Below, in pieces: positions 1 through 7,654 of a stretch of 12,800 nt of DNA (positions within the stretch are counted from its first letter, which is position 1; the number at the start of each line of letters is the position of its first letter). This DNA is from Lachnospiraceae bacterium. Its GTDB lineage: Bacteria; Bacillota; Clostridia; Lachnospirales; Lachnospiraceae. The translations under genes were made by a program, and so were the position numbers. Below the pieces are notes generated by a model. The model was not told the DNA's origin, made no database searches, and worked only from the letters and a program-made list of their open reading frames with translations. The stretch spans positions 1-12,800 of the forward strand of contig JAFVEU010000131.1 in NCBI GenBank assembly GCA_017475845.1. The letters are read 5' to 3'.

Positions 1-127
1 CGAGACCGGATACCCTCTGGATCCCGCCACAGGAGAGGTTCTCGATCCCGTAACCCTGCTGCCCGTAAATCCGGGAGGCGGAAACGAGTACGTCCCCGAA
101 GAAGAGGAAGAAGAACACGACGCCTGA
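1..127 (+). CDS. C-terminal tail of a probable penicillin-binding protein (partial)
   Basis: This is the last 41 codons of a gene that enters from the left, ending at TGA 125-127; base 1 is the end of the preceding codon. The visible peptide is a low-complexity tail: a repeated pattern of the type TG-x-x-LDP (TGYPLDP, TGEVLDP), a Gly-rich stretch, then six consecutive Glu residues before the C-terminus. No catalytic domain is in the window. In Lachnospiraceae a class B penicillin-binding protein (FtsI/SpoVD type) commonly precedes mraY and may carry such Pro/Asp/Glu-rich tails, so I infer the identity from position and tail style alone. It could be another exported protein. Confidence 0.5.
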   Translation, partial: ETGYPLDPATGEVLDPVTLLPVNPGGGNEYVPEEEEEEHDA

Positions 128-128
128 T

Positions 129-157
129 TTGCTAAAAGTTCGGGGATGATTTATACT
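129..157 (+). promoter_or_regulatory. Candidate sigma-A promoter for mraY
   Basis: TTGCTA (129-134), a 17-nt spacer, then TATACT (152-157), directly after the upstream stop codon. This matches the vegetative consensus at 4/6 and 5/6. A start near 164 would leave a leader of about 55 nt before mraY. It suggests mraY and the genes after it can be transcribed apart from the upstream PBP gene. Confidence 0.45.
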
Positions 158-200
158 GTTTGTTCAGAAACCTGCTGTTTCCGGACGGCAGATCTGTTGA

Positions 201-206
201 AAGGAG
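201..206 (+). promoter_or_regulatory. Ribosome binding site that sets the mraY start
   Basis: AAGGAG lies 11 nt before ATG 218. The longer in-frame start at 146 has no Shine-Dalgarno and would add 24 residues with Cys and charged positions, unlike the normal MraY N-terminus. Confidence 0.75.
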
Positions 207-217
207 CATTTCCCGGA

Positions 218-1195
218 ATGGTTTTGAATATAGTTATACATCTGGCAGCTGCCTTTGTATTGACTGTTGTGTTGGGGTTTTTCCTTCTTCCGGCTTTAAG
301 GAAGCTGAAGGCTGCACAGGTGGAAAGGGAAGAAGGACCCGAATCCCATAAAAAGAAGACCGGCACTCCCACCATGGGAGGCATCATGTTCCTTCTTGCA
401 TTTGCGGTGCTGACCATTCCCGAAGCCATGAAATACAGGGCGTCGATCCCTGTTATCATTGCAACTCTCGGTTTCGGCGCCGTGGGCTTTATAGACGACT
501 TTATAAAGGTTGTGATGAAGCGGAATCTGGGCCTCAGGGCCTGGCAGAAGCTGGTACTGCAGCTTGCGGTGTCCCTTGTTACCATCTGGTCTGTTTCGGC
601 TTTTACGGAGGTTACCTTTGAGGTACTGCTGCCTTTTTCCTCCCTGTTCACAGCGGACGGCGCGGGGGTATATGTGAATTTCGGCATCTTCACCGTTCCC
701 TTCCTGATCTTTGTGCTTCTGGGGACCACCAACGGCTCCAATTTCACCGACGGTCTGGACGGGCTCTTAAGCTCCGTTACCATTGTCATTTCCATATTCT
801 TAGCCTATATATCATCGAATCTCGCCATCAATGTCACCATGGCTTCCGTGGTCATGGCGGGGGCGCTCTTCGGTTTTCTGGTATATAACCATCATCCCGC
901 CAAAGTCTTTATGGGGGACACCGGTTCCCTTGCCCTTGGGGCCTTTGCGGCCACATCCATGATAATGATGAAAATGCCCCTCTTTATCCTTTTTGCAGGG
1001 GTTATCTATTTTGCTGAGGTGCTTTCTGTCATAATTCAGGTGCTTTATTTCAAGGCTACAAAGGGAAAGCGCTTCTTTAAGATGGCTCCCATCCACCATC
1101 ACTTTGAGCTTTTGGGATGGAGCGAGAATAAGGTGGTGACCGTGTTTACCATAGTCACCTTTGTGGGATGTTTTCTGGCTGTTTTGCTGGTATAG
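218..1195 (+). CDS. mraY: Phospho-N-acetylmuramoyl-pentapeptide transferase (MraY)
   Basis: MraY transfers phospho-MurNAc-pentapeptide from UDP to undecaprenyl phosphate at the inner face of the membrane, making lipid I. The 325-residue product has the usual length and is a polytopic membrane protein. Family motifs are present in order: HKKKTGTPTMGG in the first cytoplasmic loop, the Asp pair D93-D94 in GFIDDFIK, NFTDGLDGL at 175-183, MGDTGSLALG from 232 with D234, and the HHH cluster at 293-295 in PIHHHFELLG. The start at 218 is chosen because it has an AAGGAG site and gives a hydrophobic first helix; an in-frame ATG at 146 is rejected. murD follows after 35 nt, so the next enzyme of the lipid-precursor pathway is probably in the same transcript. 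Nothing looks degenerate. Confidence 0.97.
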   Translation: MVLNIVIHLAAAFVLTVVLGFFLLPALRKLKAAQVEREEGPESHKKKTGTPTMGGIMFLLAFAVLTIPEAMKYRASIPVIIATLGFGAVGFIDDFIKVVMKRNLGLRAWQKLVLQLAVSLVTIWSVSAFTEVTFEVLLPFSSLFTADGAGVYVNFGIFTVPFLIFVLLGTTNGSNFTDGLDGLLSSVTIVISIFLAYISSNLAINVTMASVVMAGALFGFLVYNHHPAKVFMGDTGSLALGAFAATSMIMMKMPLFILFAGVIYFAEVLSVIIQVLYFKATKGKRFFKMAPIHHHFELLGWSENKVVTVFTIVTFVGCFLAVLLV

Positions 1196-1230
1196 ATCCG
1201 GGCTTTGCCTGAGGAGGATAAGGAAAGATT

Positions 1231-2616
1231 ATGGAAAGAACCTATACAGATAAGAACTGCCTGGTCATTGGGGCAGGAAAGAGCGGAAAGGGTGCGTCCC
1301 GGCTTCTTCTTGATGAAGGCGCAAAAGTCACCCTTTTTGATGAGAACGAGAAATGCGATACGGATGCTGTCCGTCTCGAATTCGGAAAAGATGAAAAAAT
1401 AAACGTGATAAAGGGAAAGCTTCCTTCAGAGGTGAAGGAGAAAGCGGATCTTGCGGTGCTGAGCCCGGGGGTTCCCCTGGACAGCCCTCTGGTACTTGAG
1501 CTGAAGGCTGTAGGGATCCCTATCACCGGAGAGATAGAGCTGGCATACAGTGTCAGCCGGGGGGATCTGTTAGCCATAACCGGCACCAACGGAAAGACCA
1601 CTACCACAACTCTTCTGGGGGACATAATGAAGAATTATGCCGAAAGCACCGGAGGAAACAGAAAGGTCTTTGTGGTGGGAAATATCGGGGACCCCTATAC
1701 TCTTTATGCACATGAGACCGATGACAGCAGCATTACCGTTGCGGAGATAAGCTCCTTCCAGCTGGAGACGGTTTCCGGTTTTAAGCCCGGGATATCCGCC
1801 ATATTGAATGTTACGCCGGATCATCTGAACAGGCATCACACCATGGAGGCATATGCCGGGGCAAAGCAGAGGATCATGGAAAATCAGGGCTCCGGGGACA
1901 CCGTGGTCTTAAATCATGACGATCCCATTACTCTGAAGATGGGAGAAGGATCGAGGGCAGGCGTGGTTTATTTCAGCAGGGATGAAAAGCTTACACCCTC
2001 TGATACCGGGACGGATCTTGTTCATATTAAAAATAAGGAGATCCTTTATAATGACAGAGCGATAATAAAGCTTGAGGATATAAGGCTTCTCGGGAGCCAT
2101 AACCATGAGAATATAATGGCGGCCATTGCCATGGCGGTAAGATACGGGGTTCCGGACAAAGTCATAAGGGACACCGTGGCATCCTTTAACGCCGTGGAGC
2201 ACAGGATAGAATACGTGAAGACCGTGGATGGCGTGGATTATTACAATGATTCCAAGGGCACCAATCCAGATGCGGCGATAAAGGCCGTGCTCTCCATGGT
2301 AAAACCCACCGCTCTTATCGGGGGCGGATACGATAAGAAAAGCACCTATGATGAGCTTATTGGATCCTTTGAGGGAAGGATAAAGCTTCTGGTGCTTATC
2401 GGAGAGACTGCCGAAAGCATCAGGGACTGCGCACTTTCCCACGGCTTTGACAGGGTGATCATGGCTTCCGGCCTTGAAGACGCAGTGAAGATCTGCCATG
2501 ACAATACGGTTCCGGGAGACGCGGTGCTGCTGTCCCCTGCCTGCGCAAGCTGGGATATGTTTAAGAATTACGAGGAAAGAGGGAAGCTTTTTAAGGAGTA
2601 TGTAAGGAAACTATGA
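1231..2616 (+). CDS. murD: UDP-N-acetylmuramoyl-L-alanine--D-glutamate ligase (MurD)
   Basis: Cytoplasmic Mur ligase that adds D-Glu to UDP-MurNAc-L-Ala using ATP. The 461 residues are the normal length. An N-terminal Rossmann-like UDP-binding domain starts with VIGAGKSGKGAS, followed by LSPGVPLDSP. The central ATPase domain has the P-loop GTNGKTTT at 118-125 (K122), the family Lys in AGAKQRI (K212, aligned with the carbamylated lysine of E. coli MurD) and the HNHEN motif at 290-294. The C-terminal domain has YNDSKGTNP with N339 to N345, and SPACASWD near the end. The Shine-Dalgarno is AGGAGG at 1212-1217 or the closer AAGGAA at 1220-1225. The stop overlaps the ftsW start as ATGA, which points to translational coupling. 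Confidence 0.97.
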   Translation: MERTYTDKNCLVIGAGKSGKGASRLLLDEGAKVTLFDENEKCDTDAVRLEFGKDEKINVIKGKLPSEVKEKADLAVLSPGVPLDSPLVLELKAVGIPITGEIELAYSVSRGDLLAITGTNGKTTTTTLLGDIMKNYAESTGGNRKVFVVGNIGDPYTLYAHETDDSSITVAEISSFQLETVSGFKPGISAILNVTPDHLNRHHTMEAYAGAKQRIMENQGSGDTVVLNHDDPITLKMGEGSRAGVVYFSRDEKLTPSDTGTDLVHIKNKEILYNDRAIIKLEDIRLLGSHNHENIMAAIAMAVRYGVPDKVIRDTVASFNAVEHRIEYVKTVDGVDYYNDSKGTNPDAAIKAVLSMVKPTALIGGGYDKKSTYDELIGSFEGRIKLLVLIGETAESIRDCALSHGFDRVIMASGLEDAVKICHDNTVPGDAVLLSPACASWDMFKNYEERGKLFKEYVRKL

Positions 2617-3743
2617 GCCGGGAGAGAAAGATAAGGCATTACATGGATTACAGCCTTTTTTTCGCCGTGATATTTCTGCTGCTTTTCGGCCTTATCATGG
2701 TTTATTCCGCAAGCTCTTACGAATCCAGCCTGAAATTCGATGATTCCTCCTTTTACTTAAGGAACCAGGCCAGAGCCACGGCCCTGGGCTTTTTACTTAT
2801 GATAGTGGCTTCCAGAGTGGATTATCACCTCTTTATGAAGCCGGCGCTTTTTTTCTACCTTTCATCACTTGCTCTGGTACTGCTGGTTCTGACCCCTCTG
2901 GGGGTTACCAGGAACGGAGCCAGGAGATGGCTTGATATAGGTATTTCCGTACAGCCTGCGGAGGCTGCTAAGGTGGGAGTCATCCTCCTTTTTGCCGCTT
3001 TCTTAAGCAAGTACGGAAAGAAGCTTACGTCCACTGCCACGGGACTCTTTATCTGCATGCTGGCTGCGGGGATCCCGGCAGCCATGGTCCTCTTTATCAC
3101 CAGTAACTTAAGCTCTGCCATCATAATCTTCGGCATAGCGGCGGTGATGATCTTTGTCTGTTCCCCGAAGACGCTGCCCTTCCTGCTCATCGGCGTTCTG
3201 ATAGTGGGGGCGGCCGCGCTTCTTGTATATCTTGTGATGAACGGGATAATACCTGAAGAGGTCAGCTACAGAATGGCCAGGATAAGAGCCTGGCTTCAGC
3301 CCGAAGCCTATGCTTCGGGGACGGGATACCAGACCCTGCAGGCCCTTTATTCCATAGGGTCCGGAGGCATGTTCGGCAAAGGGCTGGGACAGAGCACACA
3401 GAAGCTGGGATTCGTGCCCGAGGCCCAGAATGACATGATCTTTTCCATTATCTGCGAGGAACTGGGGCTTTTCGGAGCCGTGGCCGTAATGATGATGTTC
3501 GTGATCCTTATCTGGCGCTTTGTGGTGATAGCAAATAATGCTCCGGATCAGTTCGGGGCCTTTCTCGCCACCGGAGTAATGGCGCATATAGCCATTCAGG
3601 TCATCCTAAATATCGCGGTAGTCACCAATACCATTCCTAATACAGGTATAACCCTGCCCTTTATTTCCTACGGAGGAACCTCGATACTTTTTCTGCTTTT
3701 TGAGATAGGTCTCTGCCTCAGCGTCTCCAGGAGTATAGTATGA
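2613..3743 (+). CDS. ftsW: SEDS-family peptidoglycan polymerase, FtsW (SpoVE-like position)
   Basis: Integral membrane SEDS glycosyltransferase that polymerises lipid II into septal glycan with a partner class B PBP. The 376 residues contain about ten hydrophobic segments. Family signatures are SGGMFGKGLG from 250, then VPEAQNDMIF with D274 aligned to the catalytic Asp of FtsW/RodA, EELGLFGA just after, and GITLPFISYGGTS at 345-357. Start and stop overlap murD and ftsQ by ATGA, so murD-ftsW-ftsQ look coupled. Placement after murD fits FtsW; in Bacillus the paralogue SpoVE sits in the equivalent slot, so a SpoVE-type identity cannot be excluded. RodA is less likely in this context. murG, which follows in many clusters, is missing between this gene and ftsQ. 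Confidence 0.93.
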   Translation: MSRERKIRHYMDYSLFFAVIFLLLFGLIMVYSASSYESSLKFDDSSFYLRNQARATALGFLLMIVASRVDYHLFMKPALFFYLSSLALVLLVLTPLGVTRNGARRWLDIGISVQPAEAAKVGVILLFAAFLSKYGKKLTSTATGLFICMLAAGIPAAMVLFITSNLSSAIIIFGIAAVMIFVCSPKTLPFLLIGVLIVGAAALLVYLVMNGIIPEEVSYRMARIRAWLQPEAYASGTGYQTLQALYSIGSGGMFGKGLGQSTQKLGFVPEAQNDMIFSIICEELGLFGAVAVMMMFVILIWRFVVIANNAPDQFGAFLATGVMAHIAIQVILNIAVVTNTIPNTGITLPFISYGGTSILFLLFEIGLCLSVSRSIV

Positions 3744-4471
3744 AGGAAGGACATGGTATCAGGGTTCTTTTGATCGTCCTCTGCTCCGCTATGCTCCTCA
3801 TCGTAGGATTCTATTATTTTCTTCTTTATTTCAATGTTTCCGTGGTCCATGTTACCGGCAACGAGAGGTATACGGACGACGAGATCAGGGAAATGGTACT
3901 TTCCGATTCAGTAATAGGGAGAAATTCCCTTTTCTTAAAGCTGAAATACAGAAATAAGCCGGTGACGGACATTCCCTTTATCGAAAGGATGGATGTCCGC
4001 TTTGATTCCGTTGACACCATAACCATAGAGGTGTATGAAAAAGCGGTGGCGGGATATGTGGATTTCCTCGGGAAGTTCATGTATTTTGACAGGGAAGGCA
4101 TAGTGGTGGAGAGCTCCGATGAAGTGATAGAGGGGATCCCCCACGTTACCGGACTGAAATTCGACTACTGTATCGTGGGCAAGCCCCTTCCGGTCCCGGA
4201 TCCGGAGATATTCAGTGAGATACTTTCTCTGACACAGCTCCTGACCAAGGACGGGATAGAGACGGATGACATATATTTCGGCAGCGACGGGAGCATCACC
4301 CTGTACATGGGGAATGTGAGGGTGATGCTGGGAGACATGTCCCTTATAGACGAGAAGATGATGCGCCTAAAGAGCATAGCTCCCAGTCTTGAAGGGAAAA
4401 AAGGCGTGCTCCATCTGGAAAATTTTAAGGATAACCCCGATGACGACTATGTGACGTTTGAAAGCGGTTGA
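3740..4471 (+). CDS. ftsQ: Cell division protein FtsQ/DivIB
   Basis: Bitopic divisome protein that links early and late division proteins, with most of its mass outside the membrane. It has 243 residues: a short basic cytoplasmic start, one transmembrane helix at about 8-31, then a POTRA domain beginning with the typical 'V-x-V-T-G-N-x-x-Y' pattern (VVHVTGNERY, about 35-44) and running to about residue 100 with IEVYEKAVAGYV. A beta domain with FDREG and VTGL elements follows. The short N-terminus resembles the shorter Clostridia forms. It overlaps ftsW by ATGA. The sequence itself is poorly conserved in this family, so the call rests on domain layout plus position between ftsW and ftsZ. Confidence 0.88.
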   Translation: MKEGHGIRVLLIVLCSAMLLIVGFYYFLLYFNVSVVHVTGNERYTDDEIREMVLSDSVIGRNSLFLKLKYRNKPVTDIPFIERMDVRFDSVDTITIEVYEKAVAGYVDFLGKFMYFDREGIVVESSDEVIEGIPHVTGLKFDYCIVGKPLPVPDPEIFSEILSLTQLLTKDGIETDDIYFGSDGSITLYMGNVRVMLGDMSLIDEKMMRLKSIAPSLEGKKGVLHLENFKDNPDDDYVTFESG

Positions 4472-4508
4472 TATTTAATCATTAGCTGTTTTTCTGTTAA
4501 ATTTGATG

Positions 4509-4537
4509 TTGATTTATTATAGAAATTTCATTATTAT
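4509..4537 (+). promoter_or_regulatory. Sigma-A-type promoter for ftsZ
   Basis: In the AT-rich ftsQ-ftsZ gap, TTGATT (4509-4514) and TATTAT (4532-4537) are separated by 17 nt. The predicted start is near 4544, about 30 nt before the GTG. This would allow extra transcription of ftsZ beyond that of the upstream wall genes, as expected for an abundant protein. Confidence 0.65.
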
Positions 4538-4574
4538 AGTAAAGTAATTTTTCGGGTATAAGGAGGAGCAATTC

Positions 4575-5792
4575 GTGCTTGAGATAAAGAATAACGGCCA
4601 GACGACCTCTTGCAGACTGCTTGTTATCGGTGTCGGCGGCGCCGGAAACAACGCTGTGAACAGGATGATAGATGAAAAGATCGGCGGGGTGGATTTCCTC
4701 GCTGTTAATACGGATTCCCAGGCTCTGCAGCTCAGCAAGTCCCCCAGGATCCTTCAGATCGGTAAGGACGGACTCGGAGCAGGGGCGGTGCCGGCTAAGG
4801 GACAGAAAGCTGCAGAGGATTCTCAGGATGAGATAGCCGATGCTCTTAAGGAAGTGGATATGGTCTTTGTAACCTGCGGAATGGGCGGCGGAACCGGTAC
4901 CGGTGCGGCTCCCGTTATCGCAAGGATCGCAAAGGATATGGGAATACTTACGGTAGGCGTTGTCACCAAGCCCTTTAAGTTTGAGGGTAAAAAGAGGATG
5001 GATAATGCCATAGGCGGTATAGAGAGGATGGCTGAGGGAGTTGACACCATGATAGTCATTCCCAATGAGAAGCTCCGCAGCCTTCCCAATAATGACGAGC
5101 TGGATTTCAAGGAGGGAATGAAGAAGGCGGATGAGGTGCTGCAGCAGGCAGTGCAGGGCATTACGGATCTTATTGTCAATGCCGGAGACATCAACCTGGA
5201 CTTCGCGGATCTCCAGACAGCAATGAAGGACAAGGGCGTTGCCCATATCGGAATAGGTGCGGCAGATGGCGAGGAAAGGGCCAAGAAGGCTGTTCAGCAG
5301 GCGGTTGAGAGTCCCCTTCTGGAGACCACCATCAAGGGCGCAACGGATGTGGTACTGAATGTATCCGGCCATGTTACCATGAAGGATACGGAGATCGTGG
5401 GAGATTACATTCAGGAGCTTACAGGCGAGGATGTGAATGTTATCTACGGTATCTTAAATGATGAATCCAAGGGAGATCTCCTTCAGGTTACGGTCATTGC
5501 CACCGGCATGAAGGAGCCCGGCAACGGTCAGCAGCCCGTTAAGACTGCGGCTGTTCCCGGCTACGGAAATCCTGTGACCAACGGCGTTACCAGGACCGTT
5601 CCCCAGTTCAACAATACGGTTCAGAGACCCACTATGCAGGGCACCGGAGGCTTCAGCCTTCCTTCCCAGAGACCTGTGGCTCCCGCCCAGGGTTTTGACA
5701 CTCTTTCCAGACCCGGAGGACTTAATCTTTCGGGAACAAGGAAGTCCTATGATGTTCCCGACTTCCTTAATAAATCCAGGAAGAAGAGCTGA
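4575..5792 (+). CDS. ftsZ: Cell division GTPase FtsZ
   Basis: Tubulin-like GTPase that forms the Z-ring. The 405-residue product starts at GTG 4575, with AAGGAGGAG at 4560-4568 placed correctly before it. The N-terminal GTPase domain opens with VIGVGGAGNNAVNRMI and has the tubulin signature GGGTGTG at 104-110. The T7 synergy loop is NLDFADL with D209 and D212, the residues that complete the active site of the next subunit. A Gln/Pro/Thr-rich disordered linker follows from about residue 320. The protein ends in the conserved tail peptide DVPDFLNKSRKKS, which binds membrane-anchoring partners. No ftsA lies upstream; in Firmicutes SepF can take part of that role, but it is not in this window. 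nrdR begins 9 nt after the stop. Confidence 0.98.
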   Translation: MLEIKNNGQTTSCRLLVIGVGGAGNNAVNRMIDEKIGGVDFLAVNTDSQALQLSKSPRILQIGKDGLGAGAVPAKGQKAAEDSQDEIADALKEVDMVFVTCGMGGGTGTGAAPVIARIAKDMGILTVGVVTKPFKFEGKKRMDNAIGGIERMAEGVDTMIVIPNEKLRSLPNNDELDFKEGMKKADEVLQQAVQGITDLIVNAGDINLDFADLQTAMKDKGVAHIGIGAADGEERAKKAVQQAVESPLLETTIKGATDVVLNVSGHVTMKDTEIVGDYIQELTGEDVNVIYGILNDESKGDLLQVTVIATGMKEPGNGQQPVKTAAVPGYGNPVTNGVTRTVPQFNNTVQRPTMQGTGGFSLPSQRPVAPAQGFDTLSRPGGLNLSGTRKSYDVPDFLNKSRKKS

Positions 5793-5801
5793 GGTCAGAC
5801 T

Positions 5802-6251
5802 ATGAAATGTCCGTTTTGTTCCAATGACAATACCAGGGTCATAGATTCCAGACCTGCCGATGAGAATAATTCCATCAGGCGCAGACGTATCTGTGACGAA
5901 TGCGGGAAGCGTTTCACCACCTATGAAAAGGTGGAGACCATTCCCCTGATGATCATAAAGAAGGATAATAACAGGGAAACCTACGACAGGACGAAGATAG
6001 AGCACGGAGTGCTTTTGGCCTGTCATAAGAGACCCATTCCGGCGGAGAAGATCACCAGTCTGGTGGATGAAGTGGAAACGGAGGTCTTTAATTTAGGCGA
6101 AAGAGAGATACCTTCTTCCGTCATCGGTGAGCTGGTGATGAAGAAGCTCAAGGATCTGGAAGCCGTGGCTTATGTGCGTTTTGCTTCTGTGTACCGGGAA
6201 TTCAAGGACATCAATTCGTTTATGGAGGAATTAAAAAAGGTGCTGCAGTAG
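5802..6251 (+). CDS. nrdR: Transcriptional repressor NrdR
   Basis: NrdR represses ribonucleotide reductase genes and senses ATP/dATP levels. The 149-residue protein has the family length and layout. A zinc ribbon has C3-x-x-C6 and C31-x-x-C34, with the conserved basic run RRRRIC and the RFTTYE segment. The ATP-cone domain covers about 49-139, including RETYDR and the GELVMKKLK region. It begins 9 nt after ftsZ with only a weak GAGG-type ribosome site, so it is probably cotranscribed and coupled with ftsZ. No ribonucleotide reductase gene is in the window, and I saw no obvious NrdR box. Its stop codon lies inside an intrinsic terminator hairpin. Confidence 0.96.
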   Translation: MKCPFCSNDNTRVIDSRPADENNSIRRRRICDECGKRFTTYEKVETIPLMIIKKDNNRETYDRTKIEHGVLLACHKRPIPAEKITSLVDEVETEVFNLGEREIPSSVIGELVMKKLKDLEAVAYVRFASVYREFKDINSFMEELKKVLQ

Positions 6252-6263
6252 CGGCACTTTTTT
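6240..6263 (+). terminator. Intrinsic terminator overlapping the nrdR stop codon
   Basis: GTGCTGC (6240-6246), loop AGTA (6247-6250), GCGGCAC (6251-6257), then six T (6258-6263). The stem is 7 bp with one T-G pair. A run of six A at 6233-6238 can extend the stem against the T tract. The nrdR stop TAG (6249-6251) is in the loop and the first base of the 3' arm, so a ribosome terminating there would cover the hairpin. Confidence 0.75.
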
Positions 6264-6281
6264 CTTAAACTGTATCCCAAA

Positions 6282-6797
6282 ATGCTTTTCGACTCATTTT
6301 ATCCCGATCTTTACTGTTATTCCACCTATGACATAGATTTCAAGGCTCTCTTTGCTTCGGGCATAAGAGGCCTGATCTTTGATATAGACAATACCCTGGT
6401 GCCTCACGGGGCGCCTCCCGATGAGCGGTCCATAGCTCTTTTTAAGGAGCTCCACGAGACCGGTTTTAAGTGCATGCTCCTTTCAAATAATAAGTATAAG
6501 AGGGTGAGCTCCTTTGCGGAGGGAGTGAAGTACACGGACTTTATCTGTAACGGAGGAAAGCCCGGAAGAAAGGGATATATCCGTTCCATGGAGTTCATGG
6601 GGACGGACAGGGACAGTACGCTGCTTATAGGGGACCAGCTCTTCACCGACGTTTGGGGAGCTAAAAGAAGCGGTATAAAGAGCCTTTTGGTCCACAGGAT
6701 CGATGACAGGGAAGAGATACAGATCATTCTGAAGAGGATCCCGGAAAATATCATCCTGCATTTTTACTTTAAGGATAAGGATATAACATGGAAGTAG
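6282..6797 (+). CDS. YqeG-family HAD-superfamily (class IIIA) phosphatase
   Basis: A 171-residue cytoplasmic protein of the haloacid dehalogenase superfamily, similar in layout to Bacillus YqeG, whose physiological substrate is not established. HAD motifs are all visible: FDIDNTLV with nucleophile D34 and acid/base D36, LLSNN with S68-N69, Lys93 in GGKPGRKG, and IGDQLFTDV with D118 and D123 for Mg binding. The start MLFDSFYPD aligns with the usual MLxxFxPD opening, so the start is firm even though no Shine-Dalgarno precedes it. It begins 18 nt after the nrdR terminator T tract and overlaps aroE by 10 nt. In Bacillus yqeG is also close to aroE, but with the GTPase gene yqeH between them; yqeH is absent here. 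Confidence 0.88.
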   Translation: MLFDSFYPDLYCYSTYDIDFKALFASGIRGLIFDIDNTLVPHGAPPDERSIALFKELHETGFKCMLLSNNKYKRVSSFAEGVKYTDFICNGGKPGRKGYIRSMEFMGTDRDSTLLIGDQLFTDVWGAKRSGIKSLLVHRIDDREEIQIILKRIPENIILHFYFKDKDITWK

Positions 6798-7654
6798 ACG
6801 GAAAGACAAAAGTATGTGCGCTCCTTGGAGATCCGGTGGAGCACACCCTTTCCCCGCTTTTACACAATTCCTTTGGGGAAAGTGAAAAGGTGAACGTGGT
6901 CTACACTGCCTTCAATGTGAAGAAGGAAGGTCTGGAGGCTGCGCTTAAGGGGGCTTTTGCCCTTGGTATCAGGGGTTTCAATGTGACGGTGCCCCATAAG
7001 GAGAGCGTCATCCCCTTCCTTTCCGGTATGGATCCGTTGGCGGAGAGGATCGGGGCGGTAAATACCCTTGCCCTTACGGATAAGGGTTATAAGGGCTATA
7101 ATACCGATGCTACGGGCTTTATGAGGTCGGCTCTGGGATTTGAAGACGAGATAAGGGACCGGGAGGTCATCATGATCGGTGCGGGAGGCGCTGCAAACGC
7201 GGTGCTCTGCGGTCTTTACGAGCTGGGAGCGAAAAGGGTATATATCCTGAACCGGTCGGCTGCCAAAGCGGAAGCGAAGTTCGGGAGTGATAAGAGGAAC
7301 GTGATCCTTCCCCTTGAGGGCTTCCGGGATATCCCTGATAATAAGTATTTCTGCGCCCAATGCACCAGCGTGGGGCTTTCCCCCAATGATGAGGCTGCTC
7401 CCATAGAAGATAAGGACTTCTATAAAATGATAGGCTCAGCCATCGATATCATCTATAAGCCTGAGGAAACCCGTTTTATGCGGATGGTGCGGGAAAAGGG
7501 CGGCAGAGCGGAAAACGGCCTTCCCATGCTGTTATTCCAGGCGGTGGAGAGCTTCCGGATCTATCACGGTGTGACGGTAGGGGAGGAAGGGATAAAGGAA
7601 GCAAAGGACAGGCTTTATCGGAAGGTTTACGGCAATGGGAAGAATAGTACTTGA
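6788..7654 (+). CDS. aroE: Shikimate 5-dehydrogenase (AroE)
   Basis: NADPH-dependent reduction of 3-dehydroshikimate to shikimate, step four of aromatic amino acid and chorismate synthesis. It has 288 residues. The substrate domain shows LLGDPVEHTLSPLLHN (T20 and S22 in the place of the usual Ser pair), NVTVPHK with catalytic K71, N92 in GAVNT, and YNTDATG with catalytic D107. The nucleotide domain has GAGGAA at 131-136 and an NRS segment, typical of NADP preference. Q251 in LLFQAVESF closes the active site. The start overlaps the upstream HAD gene by 10 nt and the 3' end overlaps aroK by 20 nt, showing tight packing. No key residue is missing, so a true AroE is more likely than the quinate-type paralogue. 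Confidence 0.95.
   Translation: MEVDGKTKVCALLGDPVEHTLSPLLHNSFGESEKVNVVYTAFNVKKEGLEAALKGAFALGIRGFNVTVPHKESVIPFLSGMDPLAERIGAVNTLALTDKGYKGYNTDATGFMRSALGFEDEIRDREVIMIGAGGAANAVLCGLYELGAKRVYILNRSAAKAEAKFGSDKRNVILPLEGFRDIPDNKYFCAQCTSVGLSPNDEAAPIEDKDFYKMIGSAIDIIYKPEETRFMRMVREKGGRAENGLPMLLFQAVESFRIYHGVTVGEEGIKEAKDRLYRKVYGNGKNST

Noticed and set aside
146..217. Longer MraY start at 146
   Set aside because: No Shine-Dalgarno; the added residues do not fit MraY; and the start would lie within the predicted promoter region.
151..795. 214-codon open frame on the minus strand opposite mraY
   Set aside because: No recognisable features; lies wholly opposite conserved MraY motifs.
1205..1402. 65-codon frame overlapping the murD start
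   Set aside because: Out of frame with a confident MurD N-terminus; no independent ribosome site or conserved motif.
4497..5372. 291-codon open frame on the minus strand opposite ftsZ
   Set aside because: It is antisense to an unmistakable FtsZ, has no recognisable domain or ribosome site, and arises from codon bias of the real gene.
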